DNA of 64,000 bases from Alisma plantago-aquatica (Eukaryota; Streptophyta; Magnoliopsida; Alismatales; Alismataceae). A program made the translations under genes and the position numbers. Under the pieces are notes generated by a model that searched no databases, was not told where the DNA came from, and saw only the letters and a list, made by a program, of their open reading frames with translations. Within the stretch, counting starts at the first letter, position 1, and each line of letters begins with the position of its first letter. Positions 23,337 through 35,647 of this stretch are shown piece by piece. The DNA lies in the NCBI GenBank assembly GCA_963693085.1, contig OY856413.1:546897879-546961878 (forward strand), read 5' to 3'.

Positions 23337-24448
23337 TTATACCACAATTTTATTTATTGCAATCCATGCAAGGTGGTTTACATTATTCATTTAAAATATT
23401 AGATGTTTTCTTTTTAATATGTAATTCAATATTTTTGGCCTTATCTTTCATTTTCTTTTCTTAAGGAATTTGAGGCATCTAGAAACTCTAAAAGATGCAA
23501 AACTTGGCCCTTCAGCAAACTAAACCATGTAAAATGTGATTTTATAATTAATTTTCCATTTTGAGATTATTTCACATGCTATTTAATATTTTGGGCTTAA
23601 ATGTACATTCTATATCCTAAACTACATTATATTAGGAAACTTTGTCCAAATAAGATTAAAATTCACATATAGGCTAATTTTAGTATGTGCATTTTGTATT
23701 TGAGGTTTAGCTCCACTTTTGCAGACTTTTCTTAATTTATTTAATTATTTTGGCTATTATACTATTTTATTTTCCAAATAGCATTAACATAGTTATCATT
23801 ATGGAAACAATGTGAAACTTGACACCCAAGGTAATCGGGACCTAAGGAACATGTTTTATCATTATATTTTACTTTTAAAATTCCCTTTTATGAGTTATGG
23901 CACCATTACAATGGTTGTCTTATCACCATTATGCTTATCAAAACAAACATCCACTCAGTTTAGTCTTATTATCTTCAATACATTTTGAAAAGAGCTATAT
24001 ATTATTATGCACAAAATTACATATTTTACACATTTAACATATTTAATCCATTAATTTCATATTTATTTAAATAATAGAATATTATTCATATTTATGGAAA
24101 TCGAATGACCAATTGTTACTCAAAAATATATTATTCATTTTCATTTTTCCATTATGTTAATAAACAAAATATATGTAACATATTTCATGATTTTTATTAC
24201 ATGTTGGTAGATAGTTAAGTCATTATGTATATGTGTTGTAATTTTACCCTTTGTCAGTCACATCTAAAGAATAAAACTCACTAGTTTTCTAATCATGGAA
24301 TAGGGTAAGATTCTATGTTTTGGTTTGTTACAACACTCCACTCCTTAAAAGGATTTTGTCTTTGAAATATAACCATACATGTATCATAAATCACCTATAC
24401 TCCACCCCTTAAAAAGGTTTAACCTAATAAGTTAATCTAAACAACATC

Positions 24449-24465
24449 AAGGTACTATTGTCACG
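24449..24465. repeat. LINE-2 target-site duplication, left copy
   Basis: AAGGTACTATTGTCACG, 17 bp, repeated exactly at 27194-27210. The empty homologous site in internal segment 1 reads AAGGTACCATGGTCAAG near 6782. Confidence 0.95.
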
Positions 24466-24503
24466 AATTTTATCAAAATAGAAATTCAGCGCTCATCTCT
24501 GTC

Positions 24504-25952
24504 GTGAGTTTGGTGACGATAGGGTTTCACGGTCGCGGCGGAAGCCGTCACGATCGGTCTGCTGGGCGCGGCGCTCACCGTGCGAGTCCTCCTATAGGTG
24601 GCACTGGTCCACCTCCCTCATCCTCTGTTGATCGATTGGATCTCTGTGCGAGTTCTATCGTAGGCGATGTTGTTCCGCCTCCCTTCTCCTCTGCGAGTGG
24701 CGACGCTGGATCAGTAGAAGACATGGTTATGGCAGTTTCTGACCCACCCATACTGTAGAAAAACAACAGGTCCTACAAGGAAGCGATGATAGAGCGCTCG
24801 ACTAGAGCCCCTACCACCCTCTCACATGTCTCACCAGATTTTATAACTGTCACGGACATCCGGGTAGTGAAGGACGGTGTGATTCTGGCCATCTCGATCA
24901 ACCCAGCAATGCTACCACCGTTGCTGGAACCTTAGAATTTCACTATTGTGATCAAGGTCATTGGAACCACTGTCAACTTCAATGCGCTCATGAATAGGGT
25001 TCCGATCATATGGAAACTCATGGACGAGTTCTAAGTAATTGACATTGACAAAGGATACTACACAATTCAACTGGCTAACAACGATGACTTTGTTCGTGCT
25101 TTGACTGGTGGACCGTGGATGATATTCAATCACTACTTCTCAGTGCAGTCATGGTCCAAGGACTTCAGACCTATAGACCCGATACCTTGCAGGTTGGTGG
25201 TGTGGGCTAGGATCCCAGACTTACCGATACATCTATTTCAAAATATGCTTCTCTCGAGTTTTGGTGATTTGATTGGGAAAACAATCAAAATCGACACTAC
25301 AACCCAGTCTGGGCATCGAGGAAAGTTCACCCGGATCACTGTGGAGGTGGATACTACGCAGCCTCTACTTCCGACCATACTGCTCAAAGGAGAATACATA
25401 CTTGAATATGAAAACCTCCCAACCTTCTGCATGAAGTGTGGCAGGCTCAGTCACAAAGAGGGGGACTACAGGTTCATCCCAAGTTTCCCCAATGTCGACC
25501 CATCACCATCAACCAATGCCTCACTAGCCATCTCGATACCATATATGATGGAGATCCATGCAAAGATGCCAAAAAGGAGAACATCTGCGGGGAAGAAGCC
25601 ATCGACCCAGACGAATGCGACAAAGAAAGTTTTTGCCACTGCATCTTACACTGATAACTCCACCTCTCAGCCTACATCACCCATCAGCAGCTAGCCTAAC
25701 GACACTAAAGTAGGGGATTGGGAGACAGTGACATCTCACAAGAAAAATAAGAAGTCAGGGAAGCATCATCTGGTACAGGAGGAACAAAATAGCGGTAAGC
25801 CGCCATCGGCCCCAAAGTTGACATCTACAGTGATAGGCACGGGTGGCGACAACACTGTGGTGACTCTAATTGATGATGAAGTGAGCGAGGGACAACCCAA
25901 CAACACCATTGTAGAATTGTTCTGCTTCCAAGCTACTGAGCCCATAATCTAG
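24504..25952 (+). pseudogene. LINE-2 ORF1 (DUF4283 / CCHC nucleic-acid-binding protein)
   Basis: One continuous frame interrupted by stops at about 24756, 24933, 25032 and 25692, ending at 25950. A Gly/Pro/Ser-rich N-terminus is followed by the DUF4283-type domain (TGGPWMIFNHYFSVQ, WARIPDLPIHLF) and a zinc knuckle CMKCGRLSHKEGDY, where the last Cys of Cys-x2-Cys-x4-His-x4-Cys is Tyr. A basic Lys/Ser-rich tail follows. In plant LINEs this protein binds element RNA. Downstream, ORF2's start is lost in the internal deletion. The longest stop-free part is 25101-25694 (197 codons). Not functional. Confidence 0.88.
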
Positions 25953-26196
25953 CCATCTACTCAGCCTATCTTCTCGGTGGGAGTAGATGGTGTCGACAGT
26001 GGGGTGATTCTCCACAACAGAAGAGTTATTTATCAAACAGTGAGCCCGAGGCATGATCGAGCATACCAGTGTTCCCAGAGAGGATGCTGGATCAGATTCA
26101 TGGTCCTGGCCTCTGCATCCCATAGGTGAGCTATCGTCTAGTACAACATACACCTAGATAAAGGGACTTCGCACCCCAATCTCTCCTAGCAACTGG

Positions 26197-27174
26197 ATGG
26201 CTGTCTGGTCATTCCCGCTCCCGCTGAAACAATGTACTTTCATCTGGCTCCTTAAGCATCACACCCTACTCGCTAGTGTGGAGAATATGCGTCGACACAT
26301 TATCAGTGATGGTACCTACCCAGTCTGTATGAAGGAACATGATACCTTGACCCACTATTTACGAGACTTCCCGATGAGCTTGGCAGTATGGAAGCTTCTC
26401 AAGATGGATCACTCTTTCTTTACACTGGCTACTGATGATTAGATAAATCACATCATCCATGGCAAGGACACGACTGAAGCTGTTACGTTGTGTTGTGTCA
26501 GGTGTTTCTCCATATGGCAAGCGTGCAATGATCATCTACATGGAGGCAAGCACCTTCGTCCTGCTATTCTAGTTTCCCTTATCTGAGAAAGAACTAAGAA
26601 CATCCTTTCTATGCACATGAGCAGCACTCCCACTTCAGCTGTTGAGGAACGTCCTGCCATTCATCCCGAGCTACACCGTCAACTTGCCTTTGTCGATGCA
26701 GCATTTCAACAACATACTTTCAAGATGGGTATTGGTGTGCATGCTACTGACGGTAATGGTATTTGTCTCCTAAGTTCCGACTTTCATGGATTTGCTACAT
26801 CTTTGTTGGAGGCGGAAATCAAAGGCATCATCCATGCTATGTGGACCTACATTGACAAGGGGTGGAATGCCCCTGTCATCTTATCTGATTCATCCTCGAC
26901 CATTAATCTACTGCAGCATGCCTCTTTACCTACTTGCAGACTTCAGCTGCTAAGAAGAGAGTACTGCCGTGCCCTCCTCTCACTGCCAGACACCTAACTT
27001 AGGTTCATCAATCGGAAGCATAATCATGTGGCAGACGCTTTTGCAAAACATTCTATGTATTCATTTTCCCAGTTTAGTTTCTCCTCTGGGAAGCGAGACT
27101 GGCTCCTTAAAGATGTTAACATTCAACCACATTTGATTTGGCCCGTAATAGAGAATGGGATGAATAAAAGTTAA
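26197..27174 (+). pseudogene. LINE-2 ORF2 C-terminal remnant: zf-RVT and RNase H
   Basis: A single frame of 326 codons with in-frame stops at 26440, 26584 and 26995. Codons 1-80 match the zf-RVT region of LINE-1 (LKQCTFIWLLKHHTLL; DTLTHYLRD), but the first and last zinc-binding Cys are Tyr and Phe. The RNase H part (about 26680-27080) keeps all four acidic positions: FVDAAF, LLEAEIKG, LSDSSS and VADAFAKHS. Coding ends at TAA 27172-27174, followed closely by the poly(A) tail. The start at 26197 is only the first Met after the internal deletion. Confidence 0.9.
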
Positions 27175-27193
27175 TCTCTACCGTTCTTAAAAA

Positions 27194-27210
27194 AAGGTAC
27201 TATTGTCACG
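27194..27210. repeat. LINE-2 target-site duplication, right copy
   Basis: Exact repeat of 24449-24465; array A internal segment resumes as TAAGTGTCTTTC. Confidence 0.95.
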
Positions 27211-27522
27211 TAAGTGTCTTTCATTTGTGATTTTTTTTCTTCCTTGTAGGTGTTTATGTTGTTCATGCATCCAACTAACTATTCAAAACCACCTAGGGTT
27301 GAATTTTAGGTCCTTTGGTAGCTAGCCTTACAACCCTAAGGTTGTCATGAACATGCAAAAGTCATAGGGTACAAAATGTAGGTTTTTTAACTAAATATTT
27401 ATCATGAAACATATCTTCCTAATCATCACTTTATGCATAAACCAGGGTCTAGGATAACCATCCTAGAGGAGACAAGATTGAAATAGTTAGATAACCGACA
27501 TCCACCGGCTCTGATACAATAT

Positions 27523-30500
27523 TGTAAGGAGTGGGACCTGAGAGGGGATCCACTCCCTGCTAAGTTAAATAAAAAGGAAATATCCCATATGCAAAACACC
27601 ACTATAATTTTTTTGCAAGGGATGGTAATTCATTTTATTCAAAAGTATGATTCATGTAACTAAATGTAGAAGCGGAAGCAAAATATCTAACTATCACATA
27701 ACTTAATTTATTTTCTCAAAATTTCACCATGAAGGGTGGTACATATGAGAACTAACTAAACTAAAGGATCAGTTGAGGATCATCTAACCAGCTCGACAAT
27801 GTTTGCCAAAAGGTTTTACTTATACTTGATAAGGTCCTGGTCCAACTTGATTAACTTCTCCTTCACCGACACCTGGGCTTGGAAGCATATCCCAGCAATA
27901 GGAGAAAAGTAGATGCATTAACAAAATGCTAGTATGTGCATATTAAATCGAGTATTGAGAAATGTGATAAATAAAGGTTGTCAAATATACAAGGCTTCCT
28001 ATGAAAAAGGAAAGGACTACCCAACTGGGCATAAAAGAATATAAATTCAATAAAGTGTTAAATAAGAGCAAGGCATCTATGTGTTTTTCATATGACAATA
28101 ATAGAATAATACAAATATGTTGGTAGGAAATAACACATATACTATAAATATGGATTGAGTAGGAACATATACACATCTACTCTGAGCAGCACTTACTAGT
28201 TTTATCATGTTTGCATTATCCAGTGTGGGAATTTACACATAAACATAAAATAATGCATGTCACATCATAGTAGTAGTCACCACATGATTCATAACAAAAG
28301 CATAGGCAAGTATAAATCAAAAAATGAGGGATGAGAACATCCAAGCAATATAAGTGGGGTCAAAGGATGCATTAAAGAAGATTCAACAATGTTGATGATG
28401 TGAGAGACGCAATCAAAAGATACATTTCAAGAACAATAACAAAGGACATGGAACAATCAAATCAGGTTTTTGGGTCTTCAAATATATCAAAATATGGAAA
28501 CATATGTGATTTCTCAATAGGGATAATATGTAATGCAAACATACATTAAGAGAGAAATCAGAAATTGTTCAATATAGAAATAGTGTGGGATGTAATAATA
28601 CATTAAGAGAGGATAAAATCAGGTTAGTTGCTCAATGTTGAATAATAAGGACTGCAAACATAGCTTAGGGAGTTACTCAATTTGTGAAAATCTAAATCTT
28701 AGATCCATGTCAAGATTAGAAACTGCTCCAAGGTTCATAACACCGATGATTGAGAAAAGATCACCATGAAATTACAAATCTTTGATGCCTCATACAGGGA
28801 CTGAAATAGGAGGATAAGAGAGAAGGTTAGGGTTTCCTATTAGTCATGTGATTTCTATGTGTGTGAAGGCCATGTGGAGGGGTCTCTATATATAGGACTA
28901 TTTAGCTTGGGTGGAAAGAAACTTACCTATTGTTGTTTACTAAGGAAAATATACGACATATATTGTAAATGGACAAAAGTCAAGAACTTGTGAACAAATG
29001 ATAAGTCAGAAAATGAAAATATTGACATTAATGTTTCCAATTGTATATTCTATTTACAAATTTATTTGAGGGTCCAAACAAAGTTAAAATAAAGTAAATT
29101 TTGACACATATGTTAAGTAAAACATGAAGAATTCAAATTGTAAATTTGTTCTCATTTTTAGGATGTTTAATTTGTCATTTACTTTATTTGAATCCTTTTA
29201 GGACTTATGATTTAATTTTATAATTTTTTTATGGGTATTAGTATTATCCAACTAAAAAGGAATTTGACAATTGGACCAATTCATATATGATAAATATAAA
29301 TTTGTTGTTTAAAAATTGTAGTGGATTATTTCATATACAGGAACATTTTACTTACTATGTTGGGTATTTATGACCCTTTTAAAATTGTACACTCATGAGA
29401 GAAGTAATGAATATCTTATATTTACTTAAATTCCTCAATCTTGCTTTATTGTCCTCAACTATGTTTATTTCTAATTTCTTTTAGATAATAATACATTAGT
29501 TTCCCAATACATGTTAATTGTTTCCATGATATTAATAACTTCCTATAATGATAATTAAAGATGAAATTGTGTTCTCTTACTTATTTTTACTTCTAACATT
29601 TACATATCTTTTTGTTTAGTACATATGAGTGTGATGCTAAAATTTTCGTATGTGTTAATTAGTGTGTTTTTAAAATAAAATTTGGATTTTATTTTATTTA
29701 TGTTGCATGTACAACATTATTTCCCACTGTGTTACACCACAATTTTATTTATTGCAACACATACAAGTGCATTTACATTATTCATTTAATATATTAGATA
29801 TTCACTTTTTAATAAGAAATTCAATTTTTTTGTGCCTTATCTATTATTTTCTTTCCTTAAGGAATTTGTGGTGTCTGGAAACTCCTAAAAGATGTGAAAC
29901 TTGGCCCTTAAGAACACTAAAACATGTAAAATCTGATTTTACAATCAATTTTCCATTTTTGGGATTATTTAACATGTTATTTATATTTTGGGCTAAAATA
30001 TACATTCTCTCTCCTAAACTACACTAGGATAGACATGTTCGTCCACATAAGACGAAATTTCACACATAGGCTATTTTTAATATGTGGATTTCAATTTTGA
30101 GGTTTAATTCCACTTTTGATGACTTTTAGTAATTTATTTAATTCTTTTGGGTCTTATCCTATTTTCTTTTTCAAATAGAATTAAATTAGCTATCATTATG
30201 TAGACAATGTGAAACTTGGCACCCAAGGAAATTGGGACCCAAGCAACACATTTATCATTATATTTTACTTATGAAATTTCCTTTCATGAATTATGGCACC
30301 ACTAGAATATTTGGATTAATATCATTATATTTATCAAAACAAAACATCCATTCAATTTAGTCTTATTATCTGTAATACATTTTCAAAAGAGCTATATATT
30401 ATTATTATGTATGACATTTTACATTATGCACATTTAACATATTTGATCCATTAATTTAATATTTATTTAAATAATAGAACACTATTAATATTTATGGAAA

Positions 30501-30734
30501 TGGAATTACCAATTGTTACTCCAAAGCATATTATTCTATTATATTCAGCCATTGGGTTAGTAAAGAAAATATATCTAACATATTTCATGATTTTTATTAC
30601 ATGTTGGAAGATAATTAAGTCATTATGTAAACATATTTTAATTTTTATCCTTGTTCGGCCACATCTAAAGAACAAAAACTCACTAGCTTTCTTATCATGA
30701 AATAAGGTAAGATTCTAAGTTTTGGTTTGTTATA
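27523..30734 (-). repeat. Array A LTR copy A4
   Basis: About 3,212 bp; TGTAAGGAGTGGGACC...GTTTGTTATA (end TTACA mutated to TTATA). Uninterrupted. The TATA-like box is at 28887-28894 (minus). In the first 150 bp it shares more variants with A1 than with the inner copies. In element orientation this is the outer 5' LTR. Confidence 0.85.
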
Positions 30735-30739
30735 GTAAC
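30735..30739. repeat. Right target-site duplication of array A (GTAAC)
   Basis: Identical to 3394-3398. Copia gag sequence starts directly after it. Confidence 0.75.
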
Positions 30740-31247
30740 ACATCTTAAGAACATGTACTAAGATCAACCAATGCAAGAGAAATATGATGTCTCCAAGGAG
30801 TTGTACAAGTGCGACATGTCACGAGGATATTTAGTAGATCCCCATGTGCTCTAGATTATTGGATATGTGGAGAACCTTTCGAAACTGGGATTTCCCTTGG
30901 GTCAAGTGTTGACCACAAATGTGATTATGTAGTTGCTTCTAGAATCATAAAACCAATTTGTCATGAACTATGATATTAATGATTTTGACAAGTTGTTGTC
31001 TGAATTACTTGTCATGTTGAGAACAACTAAAGCGCAAATGAAGAAATACAAGCCCAAGTCTATGATGATGATCAAACAAGGCAAGGGGAAGTCCAATGTC
31101 AAAGGAAAATCTAAGAAGAGTTCTAAATCTAGCCACAATCCCAATCCTTCTGCACTGAAAGCAAAGGGAGGGGTAACCAAGGGAGGCAATTGTCACTACT
31201 GTCACCATCTAGGACACTGGAAGAGGAATTTCCCTCTCTACATGTAG
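30740..31247 (+). pseudogene. Copia gag remnant (copy 2)
   Basis: Starts inside gag at HLKNMY, followed by YDVSKELYKCDMS, LGFPLG and QFVMNYDIND, the usual copia gag (UBN2-type) order. The clean part is 30963-31247 (94 codons): LLSELLVMLRT, a Lys-rich linker, then the zinc knuckle CHYCHHLGHWKRNF, where the final Cys of Cys-x2-Cys-x4-His-x4-Cys is Phe. Two earlier stops lie at about 30852 and 30930. The N-terminal part of gag and the 5' LTR are absent; sequence to the left is array A. Confidence 0.88.
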
Positions 31248-32640
31248 GAATTGAGGAAGAAGAAGGAGGAGATAGAGATCTCCATTTTAGGACCCAGAAG
31301 AAGTAAGCTAGAACTATTCAAAGCAAGAGTTGCTTCTTGTCATTCATCTAAGCCTATAGGGCATGTAATACAATTAATGAATTGCTATTCTGTAGCTTCC
31401 ATTTATCAAAAGCATCATGTATCTTGTATGGAAAAGAGTATTTTAAATACATTTGAATTCAATGATACAATATTTTGTTGAAGTGGCCCTAATGTCTCAT
31501 ACTTTATATTGATAGTTCTAGAGATAGTTATATATAATGAATGACTCGATGACTCAAACAATGAATACATATAACATTCTTATATAGAGAACATAGTGAG
31601 AAATGTATTTGGAGAATCCATATTGATAGTTGTCTAGACTCCTTTGGTTATTAAATCAATAGAGATATGCAAGTCTTTATAATTGGGCAATATGACAAAA
31701 ACACTTTTCACTAGTTGTAGAGGGAGAGTGAGTATTCTATTAGGACACATACATATGTATGTAGACCTTTTAGAATATATGCTACAGGTAGTTACTAGTA
31801 CCTCATTATATATATAGATGATCTTAGTAGATATGGTAATTTGTATATAATGAAATACAGGTATGAATCTCTTGAAGTGTTCTAGGAGATCATGAATGAA
31901 GCACATGTCCCACTTGATAGAAGTATTAAGACACTTTGATATGATCGATGTTGATATATTTTAAACCAAGAGTTTGAGGACCTTATGGGATACCATGATA
32001 ATGTATCATGATGAACTCCACCTAAAATAGAATGATAGTGTATTAGAAAGAAGGAATCACTCCCTACTAGTCATGGTGTGATTATCAATAAAAGTAGCCA
32101 ATCTTCTAATTCCTTTTAGGTACATGCTTCACAACAAAAGAATATACCATCTAAAAACTTCAAAAGACACCATGGGAGGTGTCCCGATATATCTTTATAA
32201 ATATTATGATTGTAAGCTTGTATAAGAAAATTGTTTCAAGAAAAGATTTGTCCATAAATGTTATTTTGTTGAAAACTACTTTATATTCCAATCCAACAAC
32301 AAAATTGTTTGTTTCCATGATGGCTATTTTCCTATAGAAATTTAATTCCAAAGGAATCAATGATAGAATAGTAGAACTTGAAAAGTTCAAGACTAAGAAG
32401 AAAACATTGAACCAAAAGGAGTACAATAGGAAAATGGAGAATCGGAAGTTGTTGTGGAATCTAAAGTTTCTTATGTGAAACACAAAACTCATAGTTTTAG
32501 AAGTGTATGCCTTCATCTTAAAAGATTATGATATATTATAATTCAGAAAAGTTGTGAATTGGTCATAAGATGATGACACAACAACATATCCAGTATCTAT
32601 TGAGGCACCAGAATTTGATAAATAGCTAATGGCCATGGGA
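31248..32640 (+). pseudogene. Copia protease/integrase region, heavily decayed (copy 2)
   Basis: Follows the gag zinc knuckle. Sequence at 31245-31290 parallels the opening bases of the window (GGAGATAGAGATCTCCA at 31268, GGGATAGAGATCTCCAC at 39), showing that copies 1 and 2 are homologous from here on. Only scattered integrase-like blocks remain (about 31620-32010). Reading frame lost. Confidence 0.7.
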
Positions 32641-33640
32641 TCAAATATTGACTCCATGTACACCAACAAGGTATGACCTTGTGTGATCCACCTGAAGGGA
32701 TAAAACCCATAGGGTGCAATTGGGTATTCAAGAAGAAAATCGACATGGATGGGAGAGTACAAACCTATAAGAGAAGATTGGTTGCAAAGGATGACAAACA
32801 AGTTTAAGGTGTTGAACATGATTAAATCTTTTCACCAGTTGCCATGGTTAAATACATCATGGTCATACTTTATATTGCAACTTATTACAACTATGAGATT
32901 TGGCATATGAGTGTTAAAACCACATTCCTTAATGGGAATAATTATGAGGATATGTGTGATACATCCTAAAGGTTATATAAATCAATAAATGCAAATCAAG
33001 TTTGTAAGCTTCAAAGGTTAATCTATTTTAAAAAGATATAGAATCTTCGATTTGAAGTAAGGATTTCAGAGCTAGAATCTTCAATTTGATAAGATAGTCA
33101 AAGAGTTTGACTTTAGTCAAATCGAAAGTGAAATATGTGATTATAAAATTTAGTGGGAGCATATTAATATTCCACACAATGATGGTGAATAACATCCTTA
33201 TACTGCAAATATTGAAACCTGGCAAGGAAAGTACCTTCTCAATGAAGAGTTTAGGTGAATCATCAAATTTGTTATGAATTAAGATCTATAGAGATAAATT
33301 GAGAAAGTTCTTGACCTAAGAAAGAGAAAATACATTGGCAAGATGTTGGAGGGGTTCAACATGCATTACTCAATGAGAGAAAATGTGTCTATGTTTCATG
33401 GGATTAGTCTCTCAAGATCCTAGTGTCCCAATTTTTGTAAAGAAAGGGAAAACAAGATTGAGATGCCATATCCATTCACAATTGGATCTATAGTGTATGT
33501 AATGTTATGTTGTCATCTTGTTGTCTCATACATATTGGACATTATGAGAAGATATCCATCAGATCCTAGTGAAGATCACTAGACTTCCATAAAGAACATC
33601 CTTAATTACTTGAGAAGTATTAAAGGATTAGTTACTTGGT
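32640..33640 (+). pseudogene. Copia reverse transcriptase remnant (copy 2)
   Basis: Recognisable by DPPEGIKP-GCNWVFKKKID (about 32688-32745), VAMVKYI and VKTTFLNGN (about 32840-32942). The active-site area around 33190 is beyond recognition. It is collinear with copy 1 at 1495-2300 but with different stops, so the two copies decayed separately. Confidence 0.82.
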
Positions 33641-34120
33641 GATGGAAATAAAGAAGAGTTGGGTGTAAAGAGTTACACCGATTCAACATTCCCAAATTGA
33701 GAAATAAAATTCATGACCGCAATCTAAATTTGTATTTGACCTTACAATTAGAACTGTAAATTGGAAAGGTTATGAGTAAGAGATAATGTTTAATTCTAAA
33801 ATAGAAGCTGAGTACCTTGTTGTTTTGATAACAACAAAGGATAATATATGGATGAAGAAGTTTAATTGGATGAACTTGTGGGAGGTTCCAACTATTGATG
33901 ACATAGTAGAAATACTATGACAACAATGGAGCGATTGGACAGGTAAGGAATCTCATATAGCAAACTATTTTCCATCTCATATGAGAAGTCGTACATCAAG
34001 GAGATGTGGAACTTGTGAAATACTGAATAAAAGTGCTTGCACTACAGAAACATGATGGGCATGTTAAGATCACTTGGAATAAAATTCTTAGTTAATTGTA
34101 TCTAAGTGCAAGTAGAAGTC
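33640..34120 (+). pseudogene. Copia RNase H remnant (copy 2)
   Basis: Matches copy 1 at 2455-2978: the GYTDA-equivalent near 33675, the WKGYE-like block near 33760, DNNGAIGQ near 33918, then the polyprotein end. A purine-rich stretch GTGCAAGTAGAAG (34107-34119) takes the PPT position before the LTR. Confidence 0.8.
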
Positions 34121-35225
34121 TATTTGTATATAATCCCATAAAGCCAATCATATGATGATTGTAATGGGGCATCATACACTGGATTTGATAATTATAAAGG
34201 TAATTCCATCTATTATGTTTGTATCAATCATGAGATGATGACACAAACATAGTGGTGTCTAAGGAATGATGTTATCGAATGACATATGTCTTCAAGTTGA
34301 GGACATGAACAATGAGATTGTATGCATGATAAGAGTTCATACATTCTTGTTATGTCCCTAGTCGGATATTACGGTGAAAGGAAAATAGACAACAATAATA
34401 CACAAGACTAGAGTGTGTGTTGATTGATGATAGAGCCTTATTAGTCATGATATGTGATATAGAGTGAAACCCATAGGTAGATGTTAAGGAACAATGTATC
34501 AGATAGACTCACCTTGAGAGTGATACATGGAGACCATGAAATGGTAGTCAGAATCAACTATCATAGTGAGATTGGTGATTTTGTTTCTTAGACCCAAAGT
34601 CCCTACATTCATCACATATCATTCAATGTATATGACATCATCCAACATGACCTTGAATAAGAGTGTCCTTAAAGGTGATGTTGAGGTACATTGTGACATA
34701 TGGGGATTGAGTGTGAGTGATGTATATGGGGTTTCTACCTCCTAATACGAGATTGATATCCTGTCCACTTGATAAGCAAGATTGAGACATGTATATCCAT
34801 ACTCTTGTGACTCAATATGTGATATGGTAGGTCACATACATCTTAGACAATCTTCCCTAGTACTAGAAATAAGGACTAAATGTTGAGAGGATGATGATTC
34901 CATGTGTCGAGTTCAATCTACATATCAAGACAAAGGAACTATATGATCACAGTAACACTGATGACATATTTTAGGTTGAAGTTGTTATCCAACTTTCCAA
35001 ATTACTTGAGTAGATATGATGTGTTTCTAGTAACACTCATTATTAGTGATGTCATAAATCGGTATGGACATTCATTACCAATACAATTTGGGACCTATAG
35101 GGTCACACACATAGGATGCACATGGAATAAGAGTTTATTCATGAATGATCTTTAACTTGAGTACGTACTATAGTGTCAGGTATTCAATTTAAACAACAAT
35201 ATTTGAAAATTGGTTTACTGGATTG

Positions 35226-35575
35226 TGAACTAATCGGTTCAAGTGTTGAACTAATCGATTCAAGTGTTGGGTCAATTGAAAATGACATGGACTGAACAAT
35301 AACTGAACTAGGGCATGAACTGACTAATTCACTAGTGAGCTTACCAGTTCAAGATCTCAAAACGACTAGTTCAACTTGTGAACCACCCAATTTAATGATC
35401 AATATGATTTGATCAAGGATTGGTGCTAACGTCATGTTGTGCATTAATCAAATATTGAATGCCAATGTGATTTAAAAATGGAAAGATATCGAACCGACCA
35501 ATTCAAAGCTTGAACCTACCGGTTCACCTATGAACTGACCAGTTCAATAGTGAACCAACATGTTCACCATTTGTA
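35226..35575. repeat. Cluster of degenerate inverted motifs GAAC-n-GTTCA in copia LTR U3
   Basis: About ten copies such as GAACTAATCGGTTCAAG, GAACCTACCGGTTCACC and GAACTGACCAGTTCAAT in 350 bp. Each is close to palindromic and they sit just upstream of the LTR TATA box. That placement suggests binding sites for a dimeric regulator or methylation-rich hairpins; the function is inference. Confidence 0.7.
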
Positions 35576-35647
35576 GCTTCCCGAAAATTCATAAAATTTC
35601 ATCTATTTGATTCTCAGATGAACTGGAAATCATGACCCTGGCCATGA

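Larger units (their letters stand above)
10785..24332 (-). repeat. Array A LTR copy A3, split by two insertions
   Basis: LTR sequence at 10785-11467, 13415-14980 and 23337-24332 is collinear with A1, A2 and A4. The gaps are a LINE (11468-13397 plus its duplicated site) and an 8.35-kb LTR element (14981-23331 plus its duplicated site). Removing them gives about 3.25 kb, the same as the other copies. Both insertion sites are intact and uninterrupted in the sibling LTRs. Confidence 0.85.
24466..27193 (+). mobile_element. LINE-2: plant LINE with internal deletion
   Basis: About 2.73 kb, + strand, with a 17-bp perfect target-site duplication and a short A-tail (about 27189-27193). It retains most of ORF1 and the last third of ORF2 (zf-RVT and RNase H), but the ORF2 endonuclease and reverse transcriptase are missing: ORF1 sequence at about 26130 is followed by zf-RVT sequence from about 26190. 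Related to LINE-1 at protein level but clearly a different, more decayed copy. Confidence 0.93.
24333..27522 (-). mobile_element. Array A internal segment 3, split by LINE-2
   Basis: Segment sequence occurs at 24333-24465 and 27211-27522. Without the LINE and its duplicated site it is about 445 bp, equal to the other two internal segments. The primer site at 27508-27519 has a first-base change (TTGTATCAGAGC on the minus strand). Confidence 0.82.
3399..30734 (-). mobile_element. Array A: four-LTR tandem of a non-autonomous Ty3/gypsy-type element
   Basis: Four LTRs of about 3.2-3.3 kb alternate with three internal segments of about 440 bp (LTR-int-LTR-int-LTR-int-LTR), all on the minus strand, with one GTAAC target-site duplication around the whole set. 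Orientation is set by primer-binding sites (TGGTATCAGAGC read on the minus strand) and by PPT-like sequence before each LTR. No gag-pol exists anywhere in the unit, and the internal segments are too short to hold one. After subtracting the three nested insertions, unit 3 shrinks from 16.7 kb to about 3.7 kb, like its siblings. Divergence between units is visibly higher than in array B, so this array is older. Confidence 0.85.

Noticed and set aside
32160..32819. Minus-strand ORFs of 97-118 codons
   Set aside because: Antisense to decayed copia coding sequence; hydrophobic runs come from A-rich + strand.
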